Under the pieces are notes generated by a model. It did no database searches, was not told the DNA's origin, and saw only the letters and a list, made by a program, of their open reading frames with translations. Both the position numbers and the translations under genes were made by a program. Of a stretch of DNA of 29,852 nucleotides, positions 1 to 7,203 are shown piece by piece. This stretch comes from Desulfotomaculum sp. (GTDB taxonomy: Bacteria > Bacillota > Desulfotomaculia > Desulfotomaculales > Ammonificaceae). The DNA lies in contig DTYU01000053.1 of assembly GCA_012961725.1 (NCBI GenBank), positions 1 to 29,852 on the forward strand, read 5' to 3'. The stretch's first letter is position 1; each line of letters begins with the position of its first letter.

Positions 1-2
1 AG

Positions 3-1310
3 AAAGAGCTGGAGCGCCCCGTACACACGCCGTTTTTCAGCCCGGCACGGATGTACCGGGACCGGTTTCACCGGGTCCGCGATACACTTTACGCTTACGG
101 CGGTAACATAGTCAATGCCTTTAAGAACTTTCAGGAGGCCGGGGCCCTGGAAATAATAACCTGTACGGCCACGCACGGCTACCTGCCGCTCCTGTATCTA
201 AACCCGGCAGCGGTACACGCCCAGATCGAGGTTGCCGTCAACCTTTACCGGAAACAGTTCGGGCATAATCCGGCCGGTTTCTGGCTGCCGGAATGCGCTT
301 ACGCCCCCGGAATCGACCGGTTCCTGAAGAAATTCGGCATAAAGTACTTCTTTTTGGACACGCACGGCGTCCTTTTCGGCTCGCACAGACCTAAGTTCGG
401 CATCTTTGCACCCGTGTTTTGTCCTACTGGCGTCGCCGCCTTCGGCCGGGACGTCGAATCGTCAAAACAGGTTTGGAGCGCCAAAGAAGGGTATCCCGGC
501 GATTTCGACTACCGTGAGTACTACCGGGACATCGGTTACGACTTGGATTTTGACTATATCAGAGAGTATATCCACCCGGACGGGATCAGGCTCCATACCG
601 GTTTCAAATACTACCGCATCACCGGAAAAACAAACCATAAGGAGCCTTACGTCCCCCAGTGGGCTACAAACAAAGCGGCCATCCATGCAGGCAACTTTAT
701 GTTCAACCGGGAGCACCAGATCCGTTATCTTTGCCGGTACATGGACAGGCCGCCGCTGATAGTTGCTCCGTATGACGCAGAGCTTTTCGGGCACTGGTGG
801 TTCGAGGGACCCCAGTGGTTGGAGTTTCTCATCAGAAAAATTTCCTTTGACCAGGACATCATCGAACTCATCACGCCCGCCGATTACCTGCAGCGTTTTC
901 CCTGTAACCAGGTGCTTACACCCTCTGCCTCCAGTTGGGGTGACAAAGGTTACCACGAGGTCTGGGTCTGCGGGGCCAACGATTGGATTTACCGGCACCT
1001 GCACTGGGCCGCCGACCGGATGGTCGATCTTGTTCGCCGCTTTCCCGAAAGTTCCGGGATGCTCCAGCGGGCACTGAATCAGGCGGCGCGCGAACTGCTT
1101 CTCGCCCAGGCCAGCGACTGGCCTTTCATCATGGCCACCGGCACCGTGGTGGAGTACGCAGTACGCCGTTTCAAGACCCATATGCGCAACTTTATCGGTA
1201 TCTACCGCCAGATCACTGAAAACCGGCTTGAAGACGGCTGGATCGAGGAGATGGAGAAAAGGCACAACATTTTTCCAGAAATAGACTACCGGGTCTATTT
1301 AAGGCAATAA
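3..1310 (+). CDS. GH57 1,4-alpha-glucan branching enzyme, 3' part (5' end outside window)
   Basis: The frame is open from base 3, so the gene starts upstream; an in-frame ATG at 51 is internal. About 435 residues are visible, against roughly 520 for characterised bacterial GH57 branching enzymes, so about 90 N-terminal residues are missing. Counting from that ATG, the motif WLPECAY (E81) carries the expected catalytic nucleophile, and PYDAELFGHWW (Asp near 242) carries the expected acid/base. HGYLPLL near residue 42 is another family block. GH57 branching enzymes cut alpha-1,4-glucan chains and re-attach them by alpha-1,6 links, making cytosolic glycogen-like polymer. The C-terminal half is the DUF1957-type helical region. 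It converges with the HD-GYP gene, which ends only 4 bp away. A 4-alpha-glucanotransferase or alpha-amylase of the same family is less likely given the exact motifs. Confidence 0.88.
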   Translation, partial: KELERPVHTPFFSPARMYRDRFHRVRDTLYAYGGNIVNAFKNFQEAGALEIITCTATHGYLPLLYLNPAAVHAQIEVAVNLYRKQFGHNPAGFWLPECAYAPGIDRFLKKFGIKYFFLDTHGVLFGSHRPKFGIFAPVFCPTGVAAFGRDVESSKQVWSAKEGYPGDFDYREYYRDIGYDLDFDYIREYIHPDGIRLHTGFKYYRITGKTNHKEPYVPQWATNKAAIHAGNFMFNREHQIRYLCRYMDRPPLIVAPYDAELFGHWWFEGPQWLEFLIRKISFDQDIIELITPADYLQRFPCNQVLTPSASSWGDKGYHEVWVCGANDWIYRHLHWAADRMVDLVRRFPESSGMLQRALNQAARELLLAQASDWPFIMATGTVVEYAVRRFKTHMRNFIGIYRQITENRLEDGWIEEMEKRHNIFPEIDYRVYLRQ

Positions 1311-1314
1311 CGCA

Positions 1315-2397
1315 TTATATCAGGCCGAGCGCCTTTATCTCTTCATGGGTCAGGGTACGTAGCACCCCCACGCCCGCCTCGTGACACCAAAATTCAGCAG
1401 ACGAAACGGGTCTCTCACCCGTCGGCTCCACAATGACACGCACGCGGGGGTGCAGCGACAGTCCGGGCCGGGTCTCAAGCACCACTGCAACCGCACCGGA
1501 CACCAAGCGAACCACACTCCCCGCAGGAAAGGCCGCTATGTTAGACAGGAAGGCAAGGATTAGCCGGTAATCAAACCAGAAGTCCCCCGTCCCCGCCAGC
1601 ATCTCGTATGCCTCGAAAGGCTGGTACGCCTCGCGATAGATGCGGTCGGCCGTCAGTGCGTCGTAAATGTCTGCCATACCGGTGAGCTGGACATCCGCCG
1701 GAATATCGTTTTGCAGCCCGTCTGGGTACCCTTGCCCGTTCAGGCGTTCATGATGCGAACGGGCGATCTTCCTGGCGTTTTGAAGGTTTTGAAGCATTTC
1801 ATAACCGTAAACGGTATGTTTTTTCACTTCCTCAAACTCTCTCTTGGTTAAGGACCCGGGTTTTCTTAGGATGTTCGCCGGCACCCGGACCTTGCCGATG
1901 TCATGCAGGAGCGCACCTAATGCAAGCTCTTCCAACTGCTCTCTACCCCAGCCCAGTGTCGCCCCGGCCATGGTCGCGAGGAGACATACATTGACCGAAT
2001 GGTAGAAAAGGTACTCGTCTTCCGCCCGGATGTCCATAAGGTTGTACAGTACGCCTTTATTGGCCAGTACCTGCTGTACTATCTTTTCGACCGTCCTGTA
2101 TATACCGACCGGTGGGTTTATCACCGTTGCTTTCGGAGTCTCGGCCTCTAAAAGTAGCGCCTTCATCTGCTGAACGGCCTGCTGTCTTGTTTCTTCACTG
2201 ATTATGTCTTTAACCTCCGCGTCCTGAACAAAGCCGTCGTCAACGTAAATCACCGGAACCCGAAGCTCTCTCAACCGCTCAATGTAGCGCCCGGTTAGCA
2301 GCACACCCTTCGCAAGCCAGATCTGCCCGTCCTTCCCGTAGACGTTTCGTCCCACCCTCATTCCGGGAGTCAGCTTGGAAACCGCCAGGCGCCTCAT
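1315..2397 (-). CDS. HD-GYP domain protein, probable cyclic-di-GMP phosphodiesterase
   Basis: This is a 360-residue soluble protein. The N-terminal ~60 residues (AVSKLTPGMRVGRNVYGKDG) resemble the small beta domain often placed before HD-GYP domains. The HD-GYP domain spans roughly residues 95-285: HSVNVC (H133), LLHDIGK (H165, D166), HHERLNGQGYP (215-225) and ADIYDALTADR. The metal-ligand and GYP signatures are intact, so hydrolysis of cyclic di-GMP to pGpG and/or GMP is the expected activity. No receiver or PAS domain is attached, so the input is unknown. The ATG at 2397 follows the aroH TAG directly, with an AGGAGG ribosome site inside the end of aroH, so it is translationally coupled to aroH. 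A functional link between the two is not evident. Confidence 0.88.
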   Translation of the reverse strand: MRRLAVSKLTPGMRVGRNVYGKDGQIWLAKGVLLTGRYIERLRELRVPVIYVDDGFVQDAEVKDIISEETRQQAVQQMKALLLEAETPKATVINPPVGIYRTVEKIVQQVLANKGVLYNLMDIRAEDEYLFYHSVNVCLLATMAGATLGWGREQLEELALGALLHDIGKVRVPANILRKPGSLTKREFEEVKKHTVYGYEMLQNLQNARKIARSHHERLNGQGYPDGLQNDIPADVQLTGMADIYDALTADRIYREAYQPFEAYEMLAGTGDFWFDYRLILAFLSNIAAFPAGSVVRLVSGAVAVVLETRPGLSLHPRVRVIVEPTGERPVSSAEFWCHEAGVGVLRTLTHEEIKALGLI

Positions 2398-2775
2398 CTA
2401 ACTTCCTCCTGCGCCTTCGCTGAGGTCCTCCCGCAAGGATACGGCATCGCCAAGGTAGATATGCTTCAGCTCTTGCTGGGACTTCTCTGTGTTTACGTGC
2501 ACGAGCACCCTGATGACCTTAGCCATCGCACCCGGGACGCTGATCTCGCGCGCGCACAGCAGCGGGACATGACGCCAACCAAGCTCCCGGGCAGCCAGCG
2601 CCGGAAACTGGGCATTGAGATCGGCGGTCAGGGTAAAGAAGATGCTGGCGATGTCGCCGGTGTCGACCTCATTTTCCTCTACTATCGCCAACAGCAGTTT
2701 TTTTGTGGCCTCCATAATATCTTCAGGCGTGTTTCTATCGACCGTTATTGCGCCTCTTATTCCGTAAACCCGAAT
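2398..2775 (-). CDS. aroH: Chorismate mutase, AroH type (non-standard AUU start proposed)
   Basis: AroH-type chorismate mutase converts chorismate to prephenate for Phe/Tyr synthesis as a small trimeric enzyme. Visible family blocks are TADLNAQFPALAARELGW, VPLLCAREISVPGAMAKVIRVLVH and HIYLGDAVSLREDL. The first ATG, at 2715, would give 105 residues and would lose the N-terminal strand holding the active-site arginine (R7 in the B. subtilis enzyme). That strand is encoded just upstream, VYGIRGAITVDRNTPEDI, in the same frame. Between the in-frame TAA at 2800-2802 and this strand there is no ATG, GTG, TTG or CTG. An ATT at 2775 preceded by a GGGAG ribosome site gives 125 residues, the normal family length. 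The enzyme identity is sure; the start is inference. Alternatives are readthrough from the upstream gene or a lost start codon. Confidence 0.85.
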   Translation of the reverse strand: MRVYGIRGAITVDRNTPEDIMEATKKLLLAIVEENEVDTGDIASIFFTLTADLNAQFPALAARELGWRHVPLLCAREISVPGAMAKVIRVLVHVNTEKSQQELKHIYLGDAVSLREDLSEGAGGS

Positions 2776-2799
2776 CGGTTGCCCACTCCCTTCTTTATG

Positions 2800-3264
2800 T
2801 TACCTCCCTTCGTACCGCCGCTCCAAGGCTTGGCGGTACCGTCTCAACTCCTCACCGATGCGGAAAAAGAGTCTTTCTATCTCGTATCTTCCTAAGACCG
2901 TCTTTTCCGGTTCAATAATCTCAAGCTTCCGGAACTCTTCGCGAAAGATCAGTCGCACCAAGTCGTCCACTCCTTCGGCCGCCACCTTCAGCTCCAAAGG
3001 AGCATACGCCACCTCCGACCCCGTTGCCTCGTCAAGGACCGTATAGACCTCTTGCGCCATGTTGATGTCCTCAATCTTTATACCCTGAAGCGGCACGTTC
3101 CGGAATAACGCCGCGTGTTGCTCCCTTGCATCCTCCGCCGCCTTCTCGGTGGTCTTGCCGCCGAAAAGAAGCCGGCCCGGTCTGCCAACCCCCCGAAAAT
3201 CAAGCCGCACCCGCGCCTGGATCTCCCTTTCAGCCAACTCATTCCCAACCAGACTTTTTACCAA
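2800..3264 (-). CDS. Conserved-looking hypothetical protein, 154 aa
   Basis: I do not recognise this family. The TTG start at 3264 has a GAGGGGAG ribosome site just upstream. The protein is soluble, charged and without a signal peptide or membrane segment. Its first half (LAEREIQARVRLDFRGVG) looks like beta strands, and its last ~45 residues (KTVLGRYEIERLFFRIGEELRRYRQALERRY) form a predicted basic helix. It lies between rluB (61 bp upstream) and aroH. Its reading frame is the same as that of aroH, with only one TAA between them. Base composition and codon use resemble the neighbours, so it is probably a real gene of the local operon. No function is proposed. Confidence 0.6.
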   Translation of the reverse strand: MVKSLVGNELAEREIQARVRLDFRGVGRPGRLLFGGKTTEKAAEDAREQHAALFRNVPLQGIKIEDINMAQEVYTVLDEATGSEVAYAPLELKVAAEGVDDLVRLIFREEFRKLEIIEPEKTVLGRYEIERLFFRIGEELRRYRQALERRYEGR

Positions 3265-3325
3265 GGAGACTCCCCTCCCAACCCAGGATTATACAAACAG
3301 TTCGACCTTTACCATCAAAATCCTG

Positions 3326-4075
3326 CTATTTCTCCTTGTCTAACCCCACTTGTCGCTTTAACTGCTTCACTTCCCAATCCGCCAATTCCCTGAGCCCTCC
3401 CGGCTTCAACCCTTTTAACGTCAGTACCCCGACCCCCAGCCTTTTCAGGCTTAATACCGGGTGCCCGACGGCATCGCACATCCGCCTTACCTGCCGCTTG
3501 CGGCCTTCGGTGATGGTAACCTCCAAGAGCGTTTGGCCCCGCAGGCGCCGGAGCAAGCGGACCACCGCCGGCTGCGCGGGACCGTCATCAAGCAGTACGC
3601 CCTCCCTTAGCCGTCTCAGCGCCTCGCTGCCCACTTGGCCGGCAACCCAGACCGCATATGTCTTGGGAATCTTATACCGCGGATGCATTAAACGGTAGGC
3701 AAGTTCCCCGTCATTGGTAAGCAGGAGCAGCCCTTCGCTGTCATAATCAAGCCGTCCCACCGGAAAAACCCGCTCCGGAACCCCCCGCAGGAAGTCGGCC
3801 ACCTTGGGGCGGCCCTGGGGGTCGGAAAGTGTCGTTACAACGCCCGCTGGCTTGTAAAAGGCTAAGTAAAGCGGCTTTCTCTGAAGGAGCTTTTTTAAAT
3901 AGACCGTTTTACCGTCAACCTGCACTTCATCCCGCTCGGGGTCGATCTTTACCCCGGGCGCGGTTACGGTGCGCCCGTTAACCTTTATCCTGCCCGCCCG
4001 CACCATCGCTTCTACAGACCGCCGCGAGGCCACACCCGCCCGGGCCAGCAGCTTGTGAAGCCTTTCCTCAACCAA
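3326..4075 (-). CDS. rluB: 23S rRNA pseudouridine synthase, RluB/RsuA family
   Basis: This enzyme isomerises a specific uridine of rRNA to pseudouridine during ribosome assembly. An S4 RNA-binding domain covers residues 3-60 (RLHKLLARAGVASRRSVEAM). The catalytic domain follows, with LAFYKPAGVVTT, the catalytic block GRLDYDSEGLLLLTNDGE (catalytic Asp D110) and the closing motif EGRKRQVRRMCDAVGHPV. The length of 249 is normal for the family. The TTG start at 4075 is preceded by a GAGGGTGA ribosome site, and a good sigma-A-type promoter lies just upstream. In many Firmicutes rluB sits next to spmA/spmB; here the toxin-antitoxin pair separates them. Assignment to RluB rather than another RsuA-family member rests on this context. 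Confidence 0.9.
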   Translation of the reverse strand: MVEERLHKLLARAGVASRRSVEAMVRAGRIKVNGRTVTAPGVKIDPERDEVQVDGKTVYLKKLLQRKPLYLAFYKPAGVVTTLSDPQGRPKVADFLRGVPERVFPVGRLDYDSEGLLLLTNDGELAYRLMHPRYKIPKTYAVWVAGQVGSEALRRLREGVLLDDGPAQPAVVRLLRRLRGQTLLEVTITEGRKRQVRRMCDAVGHPVLSLKRLGVGVLTLKGLKPGGLRELADWEVKQLKRQVGLDKEK

Positions 4076-4095
4076 AAACCGGTCACCCTCGAAAT

Positions 4096-4125
4096 ATTAT
4101 ACAGGGGACAGGCTGCCTTTTGCAA
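4096..4125 (-). promoter_or_regulatory. Sigma-A-type promoter of rluB
   Basis: Read on the minus strand, TTGCAA (4125-4120) is followed by an 18-bp spacer and a perfect TATAAT (4101-4096), about 20 bp before the TTG start of rluB. It faces away from the toxin-antitoxin promoter. Confidence 0.7.
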
Positions 4126-4172
4126 AAAGCTTTTAGTTCAGCTTCTTCGGAAGTCAAGACCCTTATGCCCAT

Positions 4173-4201
4173 TTGACCTCAAGACTAAAACATGCTATAT
4201 A
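4173..4201 (+). promoter_or_regulatory. Promoter of the toxin-antitoxin pair, with AT-rich possible operator
   Basis: TTGACC (4173-4178), a 17-bp spacer and TATATA (4196-4201) form a good vegetative promoter. Immediately downstream, 4196-4218 is an almost pure AT alternating stretch of near-palindromic character. That would suit autoregulatory binding by a ribbon-helix-helix antitoxin; the operator role is inference. Confidence 0.6.
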
Positions 4202-4237
4202 TATATATCAATATATAAGATTCGGAGGGAAGAACAA

Positions 4238-4489
4238 ATGGGCTTGACTAAGAAGGTTATGGTTCTATTTGACCCGGAAAGTTACAAGCTGGTGGAAGAG
4301 CAAGCACGGCAGATGAAGATTTCTATAGGCCAGTTTATTCGTGACGCCGTGGACAGGGCGCTTGCCGAAGAAAGCAAGCCTGATAAAACGGCCAGGATGC
4401 AAGCAGCGCGGCGGCTGACTGCTGCCAAAGAAGCAGTTATAGAGTGGGACGAATTAGAGCGTGTCTTGGAACGGGGGCATCGTACGTGA
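4238..4489 (+). CDS. Ribbon-helix-helix-like antitoxin of a PIN-domain system
   Basis: This is an 83-residue protein starting at ATG 4238, with GGAGGG ten bases upstream. The N-terminal 45 residues fit a short strand followed by two helices (TKKVMVLFDPESYKLVEEQA, then ISIGQFIRDAVDRALAEE), typical of ribbon-helix-helix DNA-binding antitoxins. The C-terminal charged tail (residues 50-83) would wrap the toxin. Its stop codon overlaps the GTG start of the PIN-domain gene by 4 bp (GTGA). It most likely neutralises that toxin and represses its own promoter. The exact antitoxin family was not determined. Confidence 0.75.
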   Translation: MGLTKKVMVLFDPESYKLVEEQARQMKISIGQFIRDAVDRALAEESKPDKTARMQAARRLTAAKEAVIEWDELERVLERGHRT

Positions 4490-4935
4490 AGGGGGAAGCG
4501 TACTTCATTGACACCAACATAATCATGTATGCCCGGGGCGGTGACCACCCTTACAAAGCAGCCTGCTCCCATATCCTGCTGAGGATCGCCGATGGGGCCT
4601 TTCAACGCGATTTTGGCGTTCCCTTGGTAGATACAGAGGTCTTTCAGGAAGTCATCTACCGGTACGGCCTTGAATCACGATGGGAAACAGCGGTGGCGGT
4701 ATGCCGTGACTTGGAGACCATTGGCGTAAAGACCTTAGCGATCGGCAAGGATGAGGTAAGGACGATGCTTAGATTGGCTGAAAAATACGGCGGCTGCGGC
4801 GTTCACCCGCGAGATTTGGTACACGCGGCAGTAATGTTGAATAACGGGGTGCGCAAAATTGTCACCGCCGACAAACATTTCGATTTAATCGCAGAAGTTG
4901 AGCGTATTGATCCTCTACAACTCCTATCTTCCTAA
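4486..4935 (+). CDS. PIN-domain ribonuclease toxin (VapC-like)
   Basis: PIN-domain toxins are Mg-dependent endoribonucleases that cut tRNA, rRNA or mRNA when freed from the antitoxin. With the GTG start at 4486 the protein has 149 residues. The acidic quartet is visible: FIDTNIIMYA (D9), the DTEVFQEV glutamate, the HPRDLVHAAVM aspartate and the late TADKHFDL aspartate. Starting at the earlier ATG (4444) would add 14 unrelated residues inside the antitoxin gene, so GTG with the overlapping stop is preferred. The pair is on the opposite strand to its neighbours and stands between spmB and rluB, suggesting later insertion. Known VapC sequences vary too much to name the RNA target. Confidence 0.82.
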   Translation: MKGEAYFIDTNIIMYARGGDHPYKAACSHILLRIADGAFQRDFGVPLVDTEVFQEVIYRYGLESRWETAVAVCRDLETIGVKTLAIGKDEVRTMLRLAEKYGGCGVHPRDLVHAAVMLNNGVRKIVTADKHFDLIAEVERIDPLQLLSS

Positions 4936-5001
4936 CGCCTTTTCTCGATGCCAAGGAGTGACGATTCTTTTGACAACATTACCACGCTAACCTGGAGAAG
5001 A

Positions 5002-5535
5002 TTAGCCAAACACCCGCTGGACAATCGCCACGGAGGCCAAAAAAGTGGTTATATCAGCCAGAAGACCGCTTACCGGAGCATACCTGTAGCGTGTCACTCC
5101 TATGGCCCCAAAGTAAACCGACAGCACATAAAAAGTCGTGTCACTCGTTCCTTGCATCGTGGAGACCAGCCGCCCGATCACGCTGTCGGGCCCGTGGATA
5201 CGGATGATATCGGTGGCGATCCCGAGCGCCGCGCCGCCCGACAGCGGTCGCATCACCGCATGGGGAAGCACCTCCGGCGGGACCCCGAGGGGAAACAGAA
5301 GGGGCTGCATTAGATGTACCATGCCATCCATGGCGCCGGAGGCACGAAAGACACTGATCGCCACGAGCATTGCAACGAGATAGGGGATGGTCTTTATGGC
5401 CACCTCGAACCCTTCCTGTGCCCCGGTAATAAAGGTCTCATATACCGGAACGCGACGGCAAAAACCGCTAACCAGCACGATCAAGACCAAAGCCGGGATC
5501 ACCCAGTTCGCCGCCGAGACAATCAGGCCCTCCAT
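5002..5535 (-). CDS. spmB: Spore maturation protein B
   Basis: SpmB acts with SpmA in spore core dehydration and heat resistance. Both are membrane proteins carrying the nucleoside-recognition/gate-type domain. The length is 177 residues, matching the B. subtilis protein (178). Several hydrophobic segments are visible: WVIPALVLIVLVSGFCRRVP near the start, IPYLVAMLVAISVFRASGAM, and segments around SDTTFYVLSVYFGAIG and LLADITTFLASVAIV. The block MRPLSGGAALGIATDII is typical. The ATG at 5535 has an AGGAGGT ribosome site. It lies 111 bp after spmA on the same strand and converges with the PIN toxin gene 66 bp away. Confidence 0.92.
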   Translation of the reverse strand: MEGLIVSAANWVIPALVLIVLVSGFCRRVPVYETFITGAQEGFEVAIKTIPYLVAMLVAISVFRASGAMDGMVHLMQPLLFPLGVPPEVLPHAVMRPLSGGAALGIATDIIRIHGPDSVIGRLVSTMQGTSDTTFYVLSVYFGAIGVTRYRYAPVSGLLADITTFLASVAIVQRVFG

Positions 5536-5646
5536 AGCCGACCTCCTATTGCGCCAAAGAGCCGCACGAAACAGACACCATCACTTGCCCTATGAGCAAA
5601 GCAGATGGCCGGTGCCCAAGCCACCTTTGCGAGGTGCAAAATCAGA

Positions 5647-6231
5647 CTACCTCCGCCCGTAAACCCGGCGAAGCAGCAAATCGGCGCAAACGGCCACCGC
5701 CATCCCGCAGGCGGTGGCTAAGACCGTCGTGCCGATAATAGCCGCCGGCTCACTTGACCCGAATAATGCCCTAATCCCGATCACTGTAGTGGGAACCACA
5801 GTAATACAGGCCGTGTTAAGCGCCAGGAAGGTGCACATCTCTGGGGTGGCTTTGTCGGGATAAGGGTTTGACTTCTGCATTTCCCGCATCGCCAAGAGGC
5901 CTGCCGGTGTTGCCGCATTGCCAAGACCCAAGATGTTGGCGCTCAGGTTCAAGACGATCGCCCCCATCGCCGCGTGTGTCGGCGGCAAGCCCGGAAACAA
6001 AAGTCGCAGCACCGGCCGTACCAGCTTACTTAAGATCTGTACCAGCCCCGCTGCTTCGGCAACCCGCATCACCCCGAGCCAAAAAGTGATGATGGCGATC
6101 AAGCCAAAGGAGGTCTCTACGGCAACCTTCGCGCCTTCAAGGATCGCCGTTGTCACCGCCTCGACCCTTCCGTTGACCATGGCCGCTATAATACCGGAAA
6201 GCATCAGAAGGAGCCATAACAGGTTGACCAC
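5647..6231 (-). CDS. spmA: Spore maturation protein A
   Basis: SpmA is the membrane partner of SpmB in late sporulation. The GTG at 6231 gives 194 residues, close to 196 in B. subtilis, and places a hydrophobic helix (LLWLLLMLSGIIAAMVNG) at the N-terminus, as in known SpmA. The longer reading from 6357 would add 42 basic residues with no family likeness and is rejected. Family blocks seen are FGLIAIITFWLGVMRVAEAA, NLSANILGLGNAATPAGL and FLALNTACITVVPTTVIG. The ribosome site is AAGGGGTGG upstream of the GTG. It is separated from ytfJ by a terminator, so it is probably transcribed separately. A dacB-type gene, common just upstream of spmA in Bacillus, is missing. Confidence 0.92.
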   Translation of the reverse strand: MVNLLWLLLMLSGIIAAMVNGRVEAVTTAILEGAKVAVETSFGLIAIITFWLGVMRVAEAAGLVQILSKLVRPVLRLLFPGLPPTHAAMGAIVLNLSANILGLGNAATPAGLLAMREMQKSNPYPDKATPEMCTFLALNTACITVVPTTVIGIRALFGSSEPAAIIGTTVLATACGMAVAVCADLLLRRVYGRR

Positions 6232-6360
6232 CCTATATCCACCCCTTTCAAGAAATCTATAAAAAGAGTATTTTGGCGCGCGTGGAATAGAAGGTTTCCA
6301 ACACAAAAATAGGCGGACAAGGTAGCAGTACCGCCGACGACTGAAAGGTACGGGCAAACC

Positions 6361-6400
6361 CCGAAAATAATAAGGGCCTTCCCATTTACGAAAGACCCTT
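6361..6400 (-). terminator. Rho-independent terminator after ytfJ
   Basis: An 11-bp stem (6390-6400 with 6372-6382, two G-U pairs on the minus-strand RNA) encloses a 7-base loop and is followed on the minus strand by ATTATTTT. It lies 36 bp after the ytfJ stop. Confidence 0.75.
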
Positions 6401-6436
6401 GATACTTGCGAAATACCGGCGAAACTATGCGCTATG

Positions 6437-6817
6437 CTACCGGTTCAACTTCCGCTGCCTCATCTGCTCGATCTTCTCGATAACTTGTGGAGCCAGGTCT
6501 ACTATCCGCTCCGCTAAGTGGTTCCCTTCCACCGGCAGGAGCCGTATGTTCTCTCCCTTTACCACGAGGAATCCCACGGGCTGAACTGAGACCCCGGCAC
6601 CGCTCCCTCCCCCAAAAGGCCCTTCTCCGCCCGACTGCACCCGCTCGCCAGAGAAGGCGCTGCCACCCGCAGCGAAACCGCAGGCCACCCGCGAAACCGG
6701 AATTATCACCGTCCCGTCCGGGGTTTCCACCGGATCCCCAATCACCGTGTTGACATCGACGATTCCCCGGATGTTTTCCATCGCCGTTTTCATCAAGCCC
6801 TCAATAGGATGTTCCAA
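6437..6817 (-). CDS. ytfJ: Sporulation protein YtfJ (GerW family)
   Basis: GerW/YtfJ proteins are made in the forespore and are needed for germination in B. subtilis. The family core is visible: IEGLMKTAMENIRGIVDVNTVIGDPV, TVIIPVSRVACGFAAGGSAF, a glycine-rich segment (GPFGGGSGAGVSVQPVGFLVV) and a C-terminal helix. The TTG at 6817, preceded by GAGGTGGG, gives 126 residues starting LEHPIEGLMK, like known members. The frame from 6874 would add 19 unlikely residues. It is usually found downstream of a DUF2953 gene. Here that gene is more than 6 kb away, with the chemosensory operon between them. Confidence 0.88.
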   Translation of the reverse strand: MEHPIEGLMKTAMENIRGIVDVNTVIGDPVETPDGTVIIPVSRVACGFAAGGSAFSGERVQSGGEGPFGGGSGAGVSVQPVGFLVVKGENIRLLPVEGNHLAERIVDLAPQVIEKIEQMRQRKLNR

Positions 6818-6911
6818 CGGGCCCACCTCGCACGAAGAATTGGAGAAAAAGTACCATGTGTGTAGTCCCACCAATTAAGATAGCCGTGCCTGCCGGTAAA
6901 TATACAACTCT

Positions 6912-7108
6912 TTATGCGTCCGCCTCCTCGGGCAGCTTTAGCGGAACGCTTTTCGCATATAGCACGTTCGCGTCGAGGTCGGCTCCGCTGGGCCGAACCA
7001 CATGTGCCTCTAGGTTACCGCCCGAAAGCAGCCCGGTCAAGCACTCGGCCGCGCTTACAGTGCATAAAGGTCTTTAATGAGCCGCCAGGATTTAATGCTT
7101 AATTGCAT
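6912..7108 (-). pseudogene. Possible frameshifted remnant of a small gene
   Basis: The 386-bp gap between mcp and ytfJ holds two short minus-strand frames that read as one protein if a frameshift is allowed. ATG 7108 to the stop at 7055 encodes MQLSIKSWRLIKDLYAL. The next frame, open from 7073 to the stop at 6912, encodes a segment with AAECLTGLLSGGNLEAHVV and ANVLYAKSVPLKLPEEADA. The composition is protein-like, but there is no clear ribosome site and I do not recognise a family. It could instead be a small gene with a TTG start at 7040 (42 residues) or chance. Confidence 0.3.
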
Positions 7109-7140
7109 CCAGCGCAGTGTCCCCACGGTACCCCTACGAA

Positions 7141-7185
7141 CCAAAGGGCGCAGAAAGAAGCATACTGTCGGCTTCCCCCGCGCCC
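7141..7185 (-). terminator. Probable terminator of the cheA-cheW-mcp operon
   Basis: On the minus strand, GGGCGC (7185-7180) pairs with GCGCCC (7151-7146), and inside it GAAGC (7175-7171) pairs with GCTTC (7161-7157) around a 9-base loop. Only a short T run (TTTGGTT) follows. It begins 18 bp after the mcp stop codon. Confidence 0.5.
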
Positions 7186-7203
7186 CCTGTCTTTTAAATC
7201 CAG

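Noticed and set aside
462..1265. Minus-strand frame of 267 codons opposite the GH57 gene
   Set aside because: The GH57 catalytic motifs are on the plus strand, and the minus frame has no ribosome site or family features.
6232..6357. N-terminal extension of spmA to the start at 6357
   Set aside because: The added 42 residues are basic and unlike SpmA, while a GTG with a ribosome site gives the expected length.
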